From Lumbricus terrestris (taxonomy: Eukaryota; Annelida; Clitellata; Crassiclitellata; Lumbricidae): 64,000 nt of DNA. Both the position numbers and the translations under genes were made by a program. The first letter of the stretch is position 1, and the number at the start of each line of letters is the position of its first letter. The stretch covers positions 11,448,612 to 11,512,611 of the forward strand of contig OX457052.1 in assembly GCA_949752735.1 (NCBI GenBank), written 5' to 3'. The notes under the pieces are model-generated. The model was given only the letters and a program-made list of their open reading frames with translations. It was not told the origin of the DNA and did not search any database. Positions 22,380 through 33,644 of the stretch are shown one piece after another.

Positions 22380-22442
22380 GTCACGTCATGGTCACGTCAA
22401 GGTCACGTCAAAGGTTAAGTCAAGGTCACTTCAAGGCCACGG
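22380..22442 (+). repeat. GGTCACGTCAA short tandem array (copy 2)
   Basis: Duplicate of 13472-13534. The units are better conserved than the sequence around them. Confidence 0.55.
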
Positions 22443-22502
22443 TGAAGTGACGCAAGGTACCGACGATTACAGACGAGCTCCGCGTTGCATCGTTGTGTGT
22501 GT

Positions 22503-22866
22503 GAAATGAGAATGCTGCGATGGATGCTTGGAATATCACTGAAAGACATGAAACGAAGTGAGGACATCAGGAAGAAGCTCGGTGTGGCATGCATCACTGA
22601 CAAAGCACGGGAGACCAGGTTGAGGTGGTATGGACACGTAATGAGAAAAGAGGAGGGTAGCTATGTCAAAAGAATCATGCAAGCGGAGGTATATGGTCGA
22701 CGCAGTCGGGAACGACAGAAGAAAAGATGGGAGGACGTGATACAAGACCTGAAGCTGCTCAAACTGAAGAAAGAAGACACCGGAAGCAGAGACAAGTGGA
22801 GGAGAAGGATCCGAGTGGCTGACCCCTCGCCAGAGGGAATAATCCTAGCCAGAAGGGAAAGAAGAA
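22503..22866 (+). pseudogene. RTE-like LINE 3' coding remnant
   Basis: The plus frame reads EMRMLRWMLGISLKDMKR, then ETRLRWYGHVMRKEEGSYVK, then YGRRSRERQKKRWEDVIQDL and DKWRRRIRVADP. This is the conserved region after the reverse transcriptase domain in RTE/BovB-type LINEs (MLRWM...LRWYGHVMRR...GRQKKRW). The polymerase and endonuclease domains are absent, so only the last ~120 codons were copied. That is the usual 5' truncation of LINE insertions. It lies inside the GTGTG tract and has no counterpart in copy 1. Clade assignment is moderate. Confidence 0.8.
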
Positions 22867-22867
22867 G

Positions 22868-23235
<368 letters not shown>

Positions 23236-23725
23236 CGTGTGATGAATCGTGATCTGTCGCAGCTTGAACCTCATCAGCCGGTAAGAGAAAAAAACTTGGA
23301 ATTCAATAATTGAATACGGTGCATAATGGATCGATGTGCATTAAAACCGAAGAGCGTTTTTAAGCAGTCAGCAAAATAAATGCCTTCTCCATTCGCAATA
23401 GATTCAATATCAACGTTAATGTCCTGTCTACTCTACACGGCAAGAAGCGATCCGTGAAGCCATCATCACCCACTAAGCAGACCAGCTTGATTCCACAGAG
23501 ACTTTCTTCAGACGACCAATGCTTCTGGTAATAAAGAAGAATCGTTGGTGGACAGCGGGTGGGGAGGGGGTGCGGGGGTGGGGTTGGAGGGGGGTCGATC
23601 CATCCGTCTAAATCTAGACGAACACTGCAAGAAGACAGTATAATTGGTTAAGTAACGAAGCAAATTCATCTTCTGATCGGTCTTTTTAATGCGCTGCATG
23701 GCGCACTTAAAGCGTGACCACAATT
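23236..23725. other. Unrecognised sequence
   Basis: No repeat, gene or RNA recognised. A short G-rich run (GGGGAGGGGGTGCGGGGGTG) lies at about 23560. Confidence 0.5.
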
Positions 23726-24005
23726 TGTGTGTATATGTGTGGTGTTGTGGTGGCGGTGGTGGTGGTAGTGGTGGTGGTGATGGCGATGGTGGTGGTGATG
23801 GTGATGGTGTCGGTGGTGGTGGGGGTGATGGTGGTGGTGATGGTAGTGGTGGTAGTGGTGGTAGTGGCGGCAGTGGCGGTAGTGGTGGTGATGGTGATGG
23901 TGGTGTTGGTGACGGTGGTGGTGGTGGTGGTGGTAGTGGTGTTGGTGGTGGTGGTGATGGTGATGGTGGTGGTGGTGGTGGTGGTGATGGTGATGGTGAT
24001 GGTGG
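23726..24005 (+). repeat. GGT/GAT trinucleotide array
   Basis: GGTGGTGGT and GATGGT units. Gly-rich and Pro-rich frames on the two strands are repeat translation. Confidence 0.9.
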
Positions 24006-24142
24006 TCTCTCTCTTTCTATCCCTCTCTCTCTTTCTCTCTCACTCTCCCTCCCTCCCTCCCTCCCTCCCTCCCTCCCTCCCTCCCTCCCTCCCTCCCTCC
24101 CTCCCTCCCTCCCTCCCTCCCTCCCTCCCTCCCTCCCTCCCT

Positions 24143-24207
<65 letters not shown>
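24006..24207 (+). repeat. Polypyrimidine run: CCCT then CT
   Basis: About 25 CCCT units (24050-24150) followed by about 25 CT units. This is a ~200-base strand of pure pyrimidine that could adopt a triplex or other unusual structure. Confidence 0.9.
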
Positions 24208-24210
<3 letters not shown>

Positions 24211-24636
24211 TCATCTTTTCCGCTGCATTGATTTAAAGCTTAAAACCTAATTGCGGGCGCGTTCTTGTCAAATCTCTGAAAGGGACATGTAATGGCCGGC
24301 TTGCCTCTTTGAATCCGTCTCTGAACCATGCATGGGTCTAATCATACTGACTGGTTCTTAAGAAATGTCGTCTAACAAATTAATAATGGTTGATTTGATG
24401 CAAACCGGTTTGAATTTTTAACTTTATCTTACTTGATTACATGGAATAAGCCATTATAAATTATTTAGCTAGAATAAAATACTGCATTTACCACTTTAAG
24501 TTAATAATTCAATGTTCACTTGGTTGGCTGCATGGTGCATATAATTATAGCCTATAATTTTTGTTATACATTGTGCCTCAGGTTTCTTTTGAGGTCGTTA
24601 AAATAATTCAAAATCTGGATGCGACAGAGAGGGAGG

Positions 24637-24668
<32 letters not shown>

Positions 24669-25080
24669 GAGAGAGAGGGAGATAGGAAGCCAGTGCATTC
24701 TTTCTTTTAGCTCAAAACTGAAAGCCAAAAACTTGAACACATGTACGCTCATTAGCCAACTATACAGAACGCAATGGATAACATCCAGCGGAATTGATTT
24801 ATGGATTTCCATGAGAAAAAGAATCAAGACATGAATAGAACAGAAGGCGATGATTGAAGTGACAGTGCTTGGTTGCTCCTAATTGGTCCTTAAGTGAAGA
24901 CCTACGCTGCGATGGACTTCATATATAGCACATCCCAAGGTCACCTGGAATCGCTTTGAAGGTGAAGGAAGGAACCGGAGTACTCACTGAACAAACGACC
25001 GATCGATCAACTGATCGTATCTGTTCAAGTAATTATTCGAATTGGTTTTCGTTTAAGATCTTTAAAAAGATATTTTTGAA
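24208..25080. other. Unrecognised AT-rich sequence
   Basis: Apart from a GA/GACA run (about 24625-24680), I see no gene, RNA or repeat boundary. Confidence 0.5.
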
Positions 25081-25084
25081 AAAC

Positions 25085-25305
25085 AGGACTACCGGGGTTC
25101 AGGGTTTTTAAAGGAATTTTTAGAACTGCACAGCCTCTTTCTTTCCCTTCCCATCCTCCATGATAAATTATTTCCAATCGGATGACAATGACCTTTTATT
25201 TAATTATTTCACTATCTCTACCCGCACAGAAGTGCTCCTACAACTGCACTGCAGATCCGCTTAGAACTGCACATTTGGTCAAGAACTGGACGCTAAAGAA
25301 AAGTC
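25085..25305 (-). repeat. Dispersed GTGCAGTT repeat (family C)
   Basis: Reverse orientation carries AAATGTGCAGTTCTAA, CAGTTGTAGGAGCACTTCTG, GGTCATTGTCATCCGATTGG and ATCATGGAGGATGGG. The same core occurs at 48925 and 55055. The 171-codon plus-strand frame across it is chance. Confidence 0.65.
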
Positions 25306-25571
25306 TTGCCATGGCTAGCAGACAAAAATCGTGCAGTAGTCTTAACCTGCAGTGCACGCTCAAAATTAATAATGTGACCCATGCACAACCGGTGTTGAGC
25401 ATAACTTTCGAACGGTGCATTAGAAGTTTTGAATTCACACGCACGATTACAATTTTTGCTACTCCAAACAATTGTGAATACAAACAAGTCAGTAATCTCA
25501 TTAGACAATATGTGCCATTGTGCATAATAGTATGTTCTGTGCACGTAACAAAGATTGGTGGTGGTATTTGC

Positions 25572-25665
25572 AGTTTAACTTCACTGCGTGACAACAAAGA
25601 CCATTGGCGACGCCCTCCTCTTTTATCCAGGCTTGGGACTGGCGCTGGCAGTAACAAAGATTGTT
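25572..25665 (+). repeat. Family B repeat
   Basis: TTTAACTTCACTGCGTGAC, then GGCGACGCCCTCCTCTTTTA, CCAGGCTTGGGACTGGCGCT. A diverged copy of 5441-5535. Confidence 0.65.
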
Positions 25666-25689
25666 TTTTGCTTCAGTTCTTTAAAAATG

Positions 25690-26285
25690 ATGTCTGATAA
25701 TGCCAGAACTATACTGTTGCTAACAAATAGAAACTACACAGTGAATAGGCCTATATAAGAAGTGCGCGCTCAACTAATGTGACCCATAGCCGGTGTTGAA
25801 CTTCAGCGCTCGTTAATACATGTATAGCTGATTATGCTTAGTTGAGCATAATAATAATTATTATTATTATCATTCGATTGCATTGTGCTTTAGTATTTGG
25901 ATTTTATACACTGATAAATGATAATATTAACGATTCATAAGCTACCATATCTCGCACAAAATGGTGAACACAACCCATTCAGTTTTCTCATCAGACAGTA
26001 TGCGCTTAATGGGCCATTATGACTGCACTTTTGTCTGCTCTTGTCAGTCATTATCTTTGATGGGATTAAGCACCGAATTTCGATTAGTAGCTTAATGGCA
26101 ATTCGGTTCGTCTTGCCGAGACTTAGACTCCATTGACTTCGCTATTGATCGTTGCCATGGCAATGTACTGCAGTTAGACGAATTTCAAGATCATGGCTCG
26201 CAGATTAATCTCCTATATTTAATTATATACATACAGATAGCAGATATATAATATATATATATATCTAATATATAATTACATATTA
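25690..26285. other. AT-rich sequence, nothing recognised
   Basis: Contains ATTATT and TATATA runs and one TAGGCCTA. No coding potential seen. Confidence 0.5.
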
Positions 26286-26766
26286 GTGTGGTCCACAAAA
26301 ATAATTTTATTCAAATTTCATTCTGTTACCTTGAATTATTAGTGAAAAAGTGTAAAATTTTAGCCTGATTGATTGATATTAAATTTTAGTGGTCGCGCAA
26401 TGCTCCTGACTTTTCACAATTCGCGACAATGCAGAAAACAAGCAAATAACAACATTCAAAGTAAAGGACTCTTTTAGAATTTAGATCAAAGAAATAAACT
26501 GATCAATGCAGACTGCATAGATCTACTTAATGCTGATATAAAGTTATTAATTTAGCCCTAAACTAATTTTTTAAAATTATAGCTATGGTAGCCATAATAT
26601 GCTGAACATATGGTTTTCGATTGTGGTCTCAGCAGAATGCCTAACGCATGCTTCATTGCGTCAAGGAAATGAGCTCTGTGCTCAGATATAACTTGCGTTT
26701 GGTATTTCTCGCCTTCATTTCTAGTGATGGATGATTTGAATTCTTGAACGAGTTTAACAGCTCATC

Positions 26767-27640
26767 TCAGCAATGCCGTTTACAATGCAATGCAATGCAA
26801 TGCAGTACAACCCTGAAACTCTTTATGCACTGTTTTGGCTTCTGACAGTCCTGATTTTGTTTCCATTGTTCAGTATCAATCTCAGGCAGGAACACACATG
26901 GCGGTTCTACTATCTCTAGGAAGTTCAAAGGTTTGACCGTCCCAAAATCTTCCACCTGTAAATACATGGCTCACCTGCAACTTAAATGTGTGTTTCAGAC
27001 GCTCGTTTCGTTCTTGAATTTGAGATGCCTTGACCATCTTTTGCTGCACTTGTTCCATGGTTGATGGCTGGGTCTCAAAAGGCCAACGCTACCATCTCCT
27101 CGCGCGCATGATTATTGATTATTAGTTACAAATTCTTTTAAGGAGCTTTGGTGGTTGCTGGCTTGCTGCAGCAATGCCACAATTTGTTTTCGAACTATTT
27201 GTGCCTGAAGATAGACTTCAGAATTCGAAAGTCGCTGGAAGATGTTGTAGTCGGGTTGGGACAAGACATCATGCTTCTGTGTATACCAGGCTAGGAAACA
27301 GGTTGATATCTCTACTGACATTTCTTCTGGTATGTAAGAAAGAAGTGTTCTCTGGAGTGCTGTCTGTAGGTGACTTAATTGCAACAGTATCCATTGCTGG
27401 CGAGTCCTCAGAGACCTAGTTTTAACAGTGTAATGTCTGATGGGCCACTTGATGATGGTGCAAAAGATAGTTTGAAATCATGACCATGCATCACATGATG
27501 CTGACAAGCAAAATACAGTAGGTCTTTATCAGAATATATTCTCTGTGCTTAATGCTGCAATGTCGAAGCACATCACTTTGACTCTGTCTATAGGCCTACT
27601 CTATAGCCACAATCTTTCAACAGAATCACAACAGCTTGTC
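26767..27640 (-). pseudogene. Transposon-encoded protein remnant of unknown family
   Basis: Broken minus-strand pieces in order: YSDKDLLYFACQHHVMHGHD followed by an APSSSGPSDITLLKL-type block (about 27540-27420); LQTALQRTLLSYIPEEMSVE and onward (27384-27112); VEDFGTVKPLNFLEIVEPP (about 26950). The first recalls the ACRHHV..E and GPSSGPE blocks I have seen in uncharacterised transposase-like proteins of invertebrates, but I cannot name the family. At least one stop and frameshift separate the pieces, so it is not functional. Confidence 0.4.
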
Positions 27641-27716
27641 TTGTTTTCCACCTGTGCCATGATTTGACCTTTGCACTCCGAGTAATTAATTCACTTCATA
27701 TCTTGATACCATTAGC

Positions 27717-28077
27717 CATAGGCGGAGACTTGGTCCAGAAGTTGAGGGGTGGGACGAATGAGCGGCCGAAGGACGATCGCCGAGGGACGGCTGAGTCGTC
27801 GTCGATATTTTCATCGACCACATTTTCTGACGACCTTTTTAGTCGTTTTGTCGAAATCTTATAAAAATATACAATTTTCCCTACCAGGAAAAACTGATGA
27901 ACTTTTTCTACCCTGCGTATATTTTAACATAATTTATTATCCTGGCACTCTCGAAATTTTCGATGCTATATTTGATATATTTTTGAACTGTTTGGAGTTA
28001 TGAGCATGTGTTTGTGGTGGGGGAGCGGCCCTTACCACAAACATTAGTGGACCGTTCCCCCTTAGTCTCCGCCCATG
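27717..28077. mobile_element. 361-bp MITE, ends CATAGGCGGAGACT
   Basis: Ends CATAGGCGGAGACT and AGTCTCCGCCCATG. Flanks CCATTAGC and CCAGTAGC match at 7 of 8 bases. Contains TCTGACGACCTTTTTAGTCG, the internal motif shared with the MITEs at 46888, 53039 and 62892. Confidence 0.75.
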
Positions 28078-28528
28078 CCAGTAGCATACTGGCAATCTAT
28101 CAGGTAATACCAGGAGGGATCTTCCCATCCATCGAAAGCATTACTATCAACTTGGCGCCAAGTAGCCTACATCCGTAAATTCATCCCTCCCCTTTTATTT
28201 TTTAAACAATGACCCAAAGGCCATGTATACCCTTATTTAAAAAAATATTTAATTAAAAGAATAATAACATCAGCTTCTCTCACCAGGCTGAAGTAAGCAA
28301 TGCATGTAAGACAACCTTTATCGCTAAATCATAAACGAATGTTGGCATAATGTAGGCCTACAGTTGGGATGCTGGTATATCTCACCATGTGGCGCGACCT
28401 CTAAACTTTGAGCAATTTCAATAAAATTTGGTAGGAATCATTGACACATGATGCATAACAGAATAAAAGGGTACCGTCACGAATTTTTCAAACTTTATTT
28501 TTTCCCATAGCTTTGTGGACCACACTAT

Positions 28529-28563
<35 letters not shown>

Positions 28564-28564
28564 G

Positions 28565-29220
28565 TCTCTGCTGAAACCCTATTTCTTCAATCTGGAAATG
28601 CTACTGAATGATTATTGCAGTAAACGGCTCTATACATGTTTCAAATTACTCTACATTGCATATCACGTTGCATTTCATTCATTCAGTGCATTTCATTGCA
28701 TTGCATTGCATTGCATTCATTCACTCATTCACTCATTCATTCATTAATTCATTGCTAGGATTTACATAGCGCACCTCCAAAGAAACTACTCAGAAGCGCA
28801 CCCGACCCAGCACGGCTTGAGATGCGCAAAATTCCATTAAACCTACATTATCGTTACCACAAATCATTTGTACAAGATCGGAATAAAAAAGTTGCATTTT
28901 CAAAAGATAAAATTGAAGTCTAATGGGAAAATATGCGCAGTTCGGATAAAAAAAATACAACACCTTTACAAGTGTCAGCCTAACGGGCGACGTACATAAT
29001 TAAAGACCGCTGTGGCAGAATCACACTAATCCGTAAAAAAATGTAAAAGAGGAACCATTCAGCGAGACTATAAACATGTCTCGTTCGAGAATGTATACGT
29101 AAAATTCTCCTCGCACTTGACAAGACATAAGTCTCTCTCACTAGCCGTATGTATACATACACATACATAGGCCCATGTACAGAATATATTGCACATGTAG
29201 CCTATGTGCAGTTGCTAGAA
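28565..29220. other. Unrecognised sequence with a SINE tail fragment
   Basis: Includes GCATT and ATTC microsatellites (28670-28760) and a reverse SINE tail (TTACATAGCGCACCTCC then AAACTACTCAGAAGCGC, 28770-28805). The rest shows nothing I can name. Confidence 0.5.
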
Positions 29221-29345
29221 CGTTCCTAATTCAGTTTCTACTCAAAGGCGCTACCAACTGCAGCGCGGACACGGAATCGGAGTTTCACACCGAAGCGCAT
29301 GAGCAATTGCGTGTGAAGGGCTTGCTCAGGGTCAATACGCAACGA
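29221..29345 (-). mobile_element. SINE body fragment
   Basis: Reverse of the SINE body: CGGAGTTTCACACCGAAGCG, then GAGCAATTGCGTGTGAAGGG and TTGCTCAGGGTC. The tRNA-like head with its B box is missing. Confidence 0.6.
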
Positions 29346-29803
29346 TATAATTATATATATTTATAGATACATGTGTTTACAAGTGGGCATACTGTTCACA
29401 TAGTATATTTACAGACCTCTAGAGTCTAGACTATACTCTGCGTTGAAAATGAACTCCCGTTTAAAACTCAAACTGATTCCGCGTAAAAAGTGCAAGGATC
29501 TGTCAATGTCGAGAGAAGTGCGATAAGATTCCGGTAGCCTATAATGTTATACATGCAGCTATAGTCAATTAGTCATGTAGCACTTTGTGTAGCAGTTGCA
29601 AAGCGCTACACTTAATCAATAGAGTTCTATACTCAGCTCCGTGATCGATAAGGGAAGGCATGTTCGAGGAACTTGTATACTTTCCGCTTGAAATCAATTA
29701 CGTGCGACCACTATACAGATGCTGCATGCACTCATCAACGAGAGTCGTCAGAACGTCTAAGAGGTATACTTCAATGGCGACTTATTAGGTGTTTCGACAA
29801 GTG
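29346..29803. other. Unrecognised AT-rich sequence
   Basis: No coding potential or repeat recognised. Confidence 0.5.
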
Positions 29804-30231
29804 TCTGATAATTAACAGTAGGGGAGAGTTGCTATGAATGAACCACATAGGGCAAACTTAAGTGTTCTGAAGAAATGCTACCAAATTTCTAAAAGGAAAC
29901 GATGCCATATGATGGTCTGATATGCTAAGTATGCTCACAATCGGCAAAGTACAGAGAATATAGATGGATTTATGAGAAATAAGTTCAAATAACTAAACAA
30001 AACTGGAGCTCGAAACGGTCCATTCAAGGCAACCTGTTTCCGAGAATGGACCACATGGTGTCCTTGACTGGACCAGTTGCCCTGAATGGAACACTGTATT
30101 TCAAAGACTTTTAAAAGGTAATTATGCTATTTAAAAACAACTGGAAACGTTTAGGAACACTTATTGCCTAAAACCACGCAATTAAACGCGTTTAAAACTG
30201 TCAAAATACCACAAAGTAGCAGAAATCAACT

Positions 30232-30467
30232 TAAAGGCCAAGCTTGACATTCCAGATTCTCGTGGTAGAATAATGAATAATATATTAATGGGCGTGGCTA
30301 ATAGAACCAATGACCGGCTGCTTGAAGTTTGGCTGACAGAGATACCTATCCCCATGAGGTTAATCTGGGTCGACTGCACACAACTTAGGTGACTTGCTGG
30401 AGTCATATGCAGATTAGCTAGGCCGTGTATATTGTATACGGTACCCAAGACCTCTGACTTGCTGGCT
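30232..30467 (+). repeat. Long inverted repeat, left arm
   Basis: The 236-bp arm is matched in inverted orientation at 31496-31763 with only about three mismatches. The right arm has one extra 31-bp segment that ends in the shared TTGTATAC. A ~1.03-kb spacer separates the arms. Confidence 0.9.
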
Positions 30468-31495
30468 GCAGCTAGCAGAATCTTGAGCAGTGTATACCTA
30501 TATATTCACATATATCTACACACACAAACACGCGCATGTGTATATATTTAGGTGTATGTAATTATATAGGCCTATATGTGTGTGTGTCCGTGCGCGCGCG
30601 TGTGTGTATTGTAAACCGGTGCCATCATGCCATGGTTAGGTCCTGTGTGTAGAGGGTATATGCTCATTCGTTGATTTCTAGAGCGCCTGTGTATTTCCCG
30701 GCTAACCGTGGAATTCAGTCCCAAGTGCAGCGAGGTCAAGTTTAGCAACTTAGCAATCTGTTGCATAGTAATATCAATGTAATCTGATATTAATCAGCTA
30801 AGACTATATAATTATATGTATTTCAAAAATTATATAAATTAGGCTACTTGAACAAATAGACTTATTACAGTGAAAGCTGCCAGTGCATAAAGTAAATTGG
30901 AACCGTCCAAAAAAGGAAGTTATTCCTATTGCCATGAAAATGGACCTAGACCTACACAAACATTTTTCAAGCCTTTCAGCTACACCTTGGTAGGCCTACT
31001 CCTACACCACCAATGAAGCCAATTCAGTGTTCATTGCAATGAAAATGCACATCTACTTCAAGTTAGGCTGACCTGTACCAAGGTCATTCCCCTAATGTTT
31101 ACAGGTATGACCATTGTTATTGATAGCTAGTCCCTGGGGTATTATCTAGGCCAGCAGTGTCCACCGGCTTAGATGATTTGGTGAAGTCCTACGCTGATTA
31201 TAAGCTATAGTTCGTGTATACCTGCGTATACTTGTATTCAGAGCCTTTTATTACTGTTAGTAATAGAAGGCTCTGTACGCATCCCCAGTTCCCCACCCAC
31301 AGACACACACACATATGCATGTTTATATATATATATATATACACACACATAATATATATATATATATCGCCATTGCTATTGAGTCACCTCACAATGAACT
31401 TCAGCTATTTATACTTGAGTATCTCAAATGGTCAGTCTTATAAGCCAACAGTATAATGAGTGTGTACAGATAGGCTCTATGTGAATACACTGGTC

Positions 31496-31763
31496 AAGCC
31501 AGCAAGTCAGAGGTCTTGGGTAACGTATACAATCAAGGTGTGTGGATTGATCTTGGTATACAATATACACGGCCTAGCTAATCTGCATATGACTCCAGCA
31601 AGTCACCTAAGTTGTGTGCAGTCGACCCAGATTAACCTCATGGGGATAGGTATCTCTGTCAGCCAAACTTCAAGCAGACGGTCATTGGTTCTATTAGCCA
31701 CGCCCAATAATATATTATTCATTATTCTACCACGAGAATCTGGAATGTCAAGCTTGGCCTTTA
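31496..31763 (-). repeat. Long inverted repeat, right arm
   Basis: Inverted partner of 30232-30467. The extra segment reads GTATACAATCAAGGTGTGTG onward (about 31525-31556). Confidence 0.9.
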
Positions 31764-32591
31764 ACCATTATGACAAGCCCGGCCATTGCCAGTTAAACAT
31801 TTGTCAGAATCGCTAGTTAAATATTAGATAGCTAATTACTATTAAATAGTTAAGCCTTTAATCAATAGGCCTAGGTCTATACCTATTTAATATTGATTCA
31901 GTCCAAAACTTAACGCTTAATAGTTATAGGAATCACACACAGTTAACAGAGAAGATGTGCTGCATAATAGGACTGATTATTATTCACAGAAGCACAATAT
32001 AACATTGCAAGTGCTGGTGTCCTTAAATGGACCATGCCAAAATATCGGTCCAATTCAGGAAACTTTTGGTGGTCCATTTCAGGCACAAGGACTACTTCTA
32101 TTTAAACTGCAATAGTTCAGCAAGCGTCAGTCCTATAGTAAAACCACTCATTGTCGCTCGAACATGAAAGATTCTTCTAATTAAAGGAAATATGATTGCA
32201 TTTTTAAAAACTTATCTAAAATGTTTACCCTCGTTGTTAGGGACGGCTAAAATTACATCAAAACTACACGAAATGAATTTTCAGCAGCAATTTATTAAAT
32301 ATTCAGCATTCCGCAAAACCGACTAAAACGATACGACTAATATTCAATTGCCCAAAAATACATCAGTTGAAACCGTGGTTAAATTGGATTCTAGGGTGTG
32401 AAACGGCTGTGGTCCAATCAAGGCAACGGTCCGTTTACGGCAACTCTCCCCTACTCTGATAAGTGCAAGTGTGCGAGGTATAGGTTATATTTAGATGGAC
32501 CAGTGTTTCAATCATTCACTGATTCCGAGAATTTATATAGCCAGCCGCCAAGAAAGCCACTCAAACTGAATTCTATGCGGGACAGCTTGTA

Positions 32592-32982
32592 CCGGTGTAA
32601 AGGTTTCAAATTACCCCCTCCTAAACATTACCCCCCGGTAACTTGAAACCGGTTTCAGATTACCCTCCGGAAACTAGATTTGCATCAATCATCGCATTTA
32701 TTGAACTAAAAAAGCTATGAATATTTTGATCCGAAAAAAATAATACCCTCGAAGCCATTAATTTTCTCTATGTAAACTTCAGCGGCGAATAGTATTTTAG
32801 TAACAGATGAAAATATTGATAACAAACCACGAAGTGGGATGACGGATGAAAATCTTCAAACCAAGACAAGAAGCGGGATGATTTTTTTGATATTTTTAGT
32901 GCAATAAATGCGATGATTGATGCAATTTACAGTTTGCAGGGGGTAATGTTTAGGAGGGGGTAATCTGAAACCTTTACACCGG
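32592..32982. mobile_element. 391-bp palindromic MITE, ends CCGGTGTAAAGGTTTCA
   Basis: Inverted ends of about 45 bp (CCGGTGTAAAGGTTTCA and its reverse) are flanked by TA at 32590-32591 and 32983-32984, as for mariner-type MITEs. A second inverted pair (GCATCAATCATCGCATTTAT and its reverse near 32910) makes most of the element able to fold on itself. Confidence 0.8.
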
Positions 32983-32984
32983 TA

Positions 32985-33239
32985 TTAAAAATAATCTAGT
33001 TAGGATAAAATATTATTTATTCGTTTTTAAGTTAGATCAGTGTTCTCTTGGTTTATTGGAACATTTACAATTTCAGTGGACGTCGTTTAAAAAATTCAAA
33101 ATTGTTTGCGCATGCGGTTTCTTTTTCATGAAATAAAGGACGATTCGTTAAATGCAATGTTTTAGACACTCCTAGCGCAATATAAATCATCGTCTTCATG
33201 ATGTTCTTTCAAGGCGCTATACAAATGACCACACACACA

Positions 33240-33315
<76 letters not shown>

Positions 33316-33644
33316 CATGCTCTTGAGACGCTTCCAATGAATTCAACGCGTTCACCAATAGCATTTCCATATAATCCTATCAGATTAAAAATAGACAAGT
33401 CCTTCCATGCAGAAACTTGGTCGTTAATTACTACACGACAACTGTTCGTGGTCGAGGCTTGGGCAAGCTGACCGGTTAATCCAGCGGATATTAATCTATC
33501 GGAACGACGGAAAGATGGTCATCTGCATACAACGCGGCCAATTAATACTAGGAATGGTGAGAAATTTTCGGGGATTTTTGAAAACAATTGCGTCGTGTTG
33601 GGGTTTTAAAATGATGACTGGGATTGTAATGTAGCCTAATGTAA
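32985..33644. other. Unrecognised sequence with an AC microsatellite
   Basis: AC run at 33228-33311, preceded by a short SINE-tail-like AAGGCGCTATACAAATG. Nothing else recognised. Confidence 0.55.

Larger units (their letters stand above)
13787..22500. repeat. Tandem duplication, copy 2 (about 8.7 kb)
   Basis: Homologous to 4643-13590 in the same order. It is almost identical up to about 18330, then diverged. It is shorter in the AGCAAA minisatellite, and it carries a MITE (21974-22153) absent from copy 1. It runs out at 22500, where a LINE remnant begins inside the GTGTG tract. Confidence 0.9.
26286..28525 (-). mobile_element. DNA transposon, ends GTGTGGTCCACAAA, superfamily unclear
   Basis: Ends GTGTGGTCCACAAA and TTTGTGGACCACAC are inverted and flanked by TA on both sides (26284-26285 and 28526-28527). 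Minus-strand coding remnants lie inside, and a 361-bp MITE (27717-28077) has inserted. Without it the element is about 1.87 kb. A TA duplication fits Tc1/mariner/pogo, but the coding remnants do not read as a DDE mariner protein to me. Confidence 0.6.
29812..32454. mobile_element. 2.6-kb inverted-repeat element, ends GTAGGGGAGAGTTGC
   Basis: The left end holds GTAGGGGAGAGTTGC five to six bases in from the boundary; the right end finishes GCAACTCTCCCCTAC. TCTGATAA flanks both sides (29804-29811 and 32455-32462), a perfect 8-bp repeat. TGGACC motifs recur near both ends (30010-30090 and 32030-32090). The slightly offset left end leaves the exact boundary uncertain. No protein is encoded. Confidence 0.6.

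Noticed and set aside
23508..24250. Frames of 178-233 codons rich in Gly, Pro, Arg/Glu
   Set aside because: They cross GGT, CCCT and CT repeats and change character exactly at the repeat borders.
25182..25697. 171-codon plus-strand frame with Cys residues
   Set aside because: It spans parts of the dispersed family C and family B repeats, which are non-coding at their other locations.
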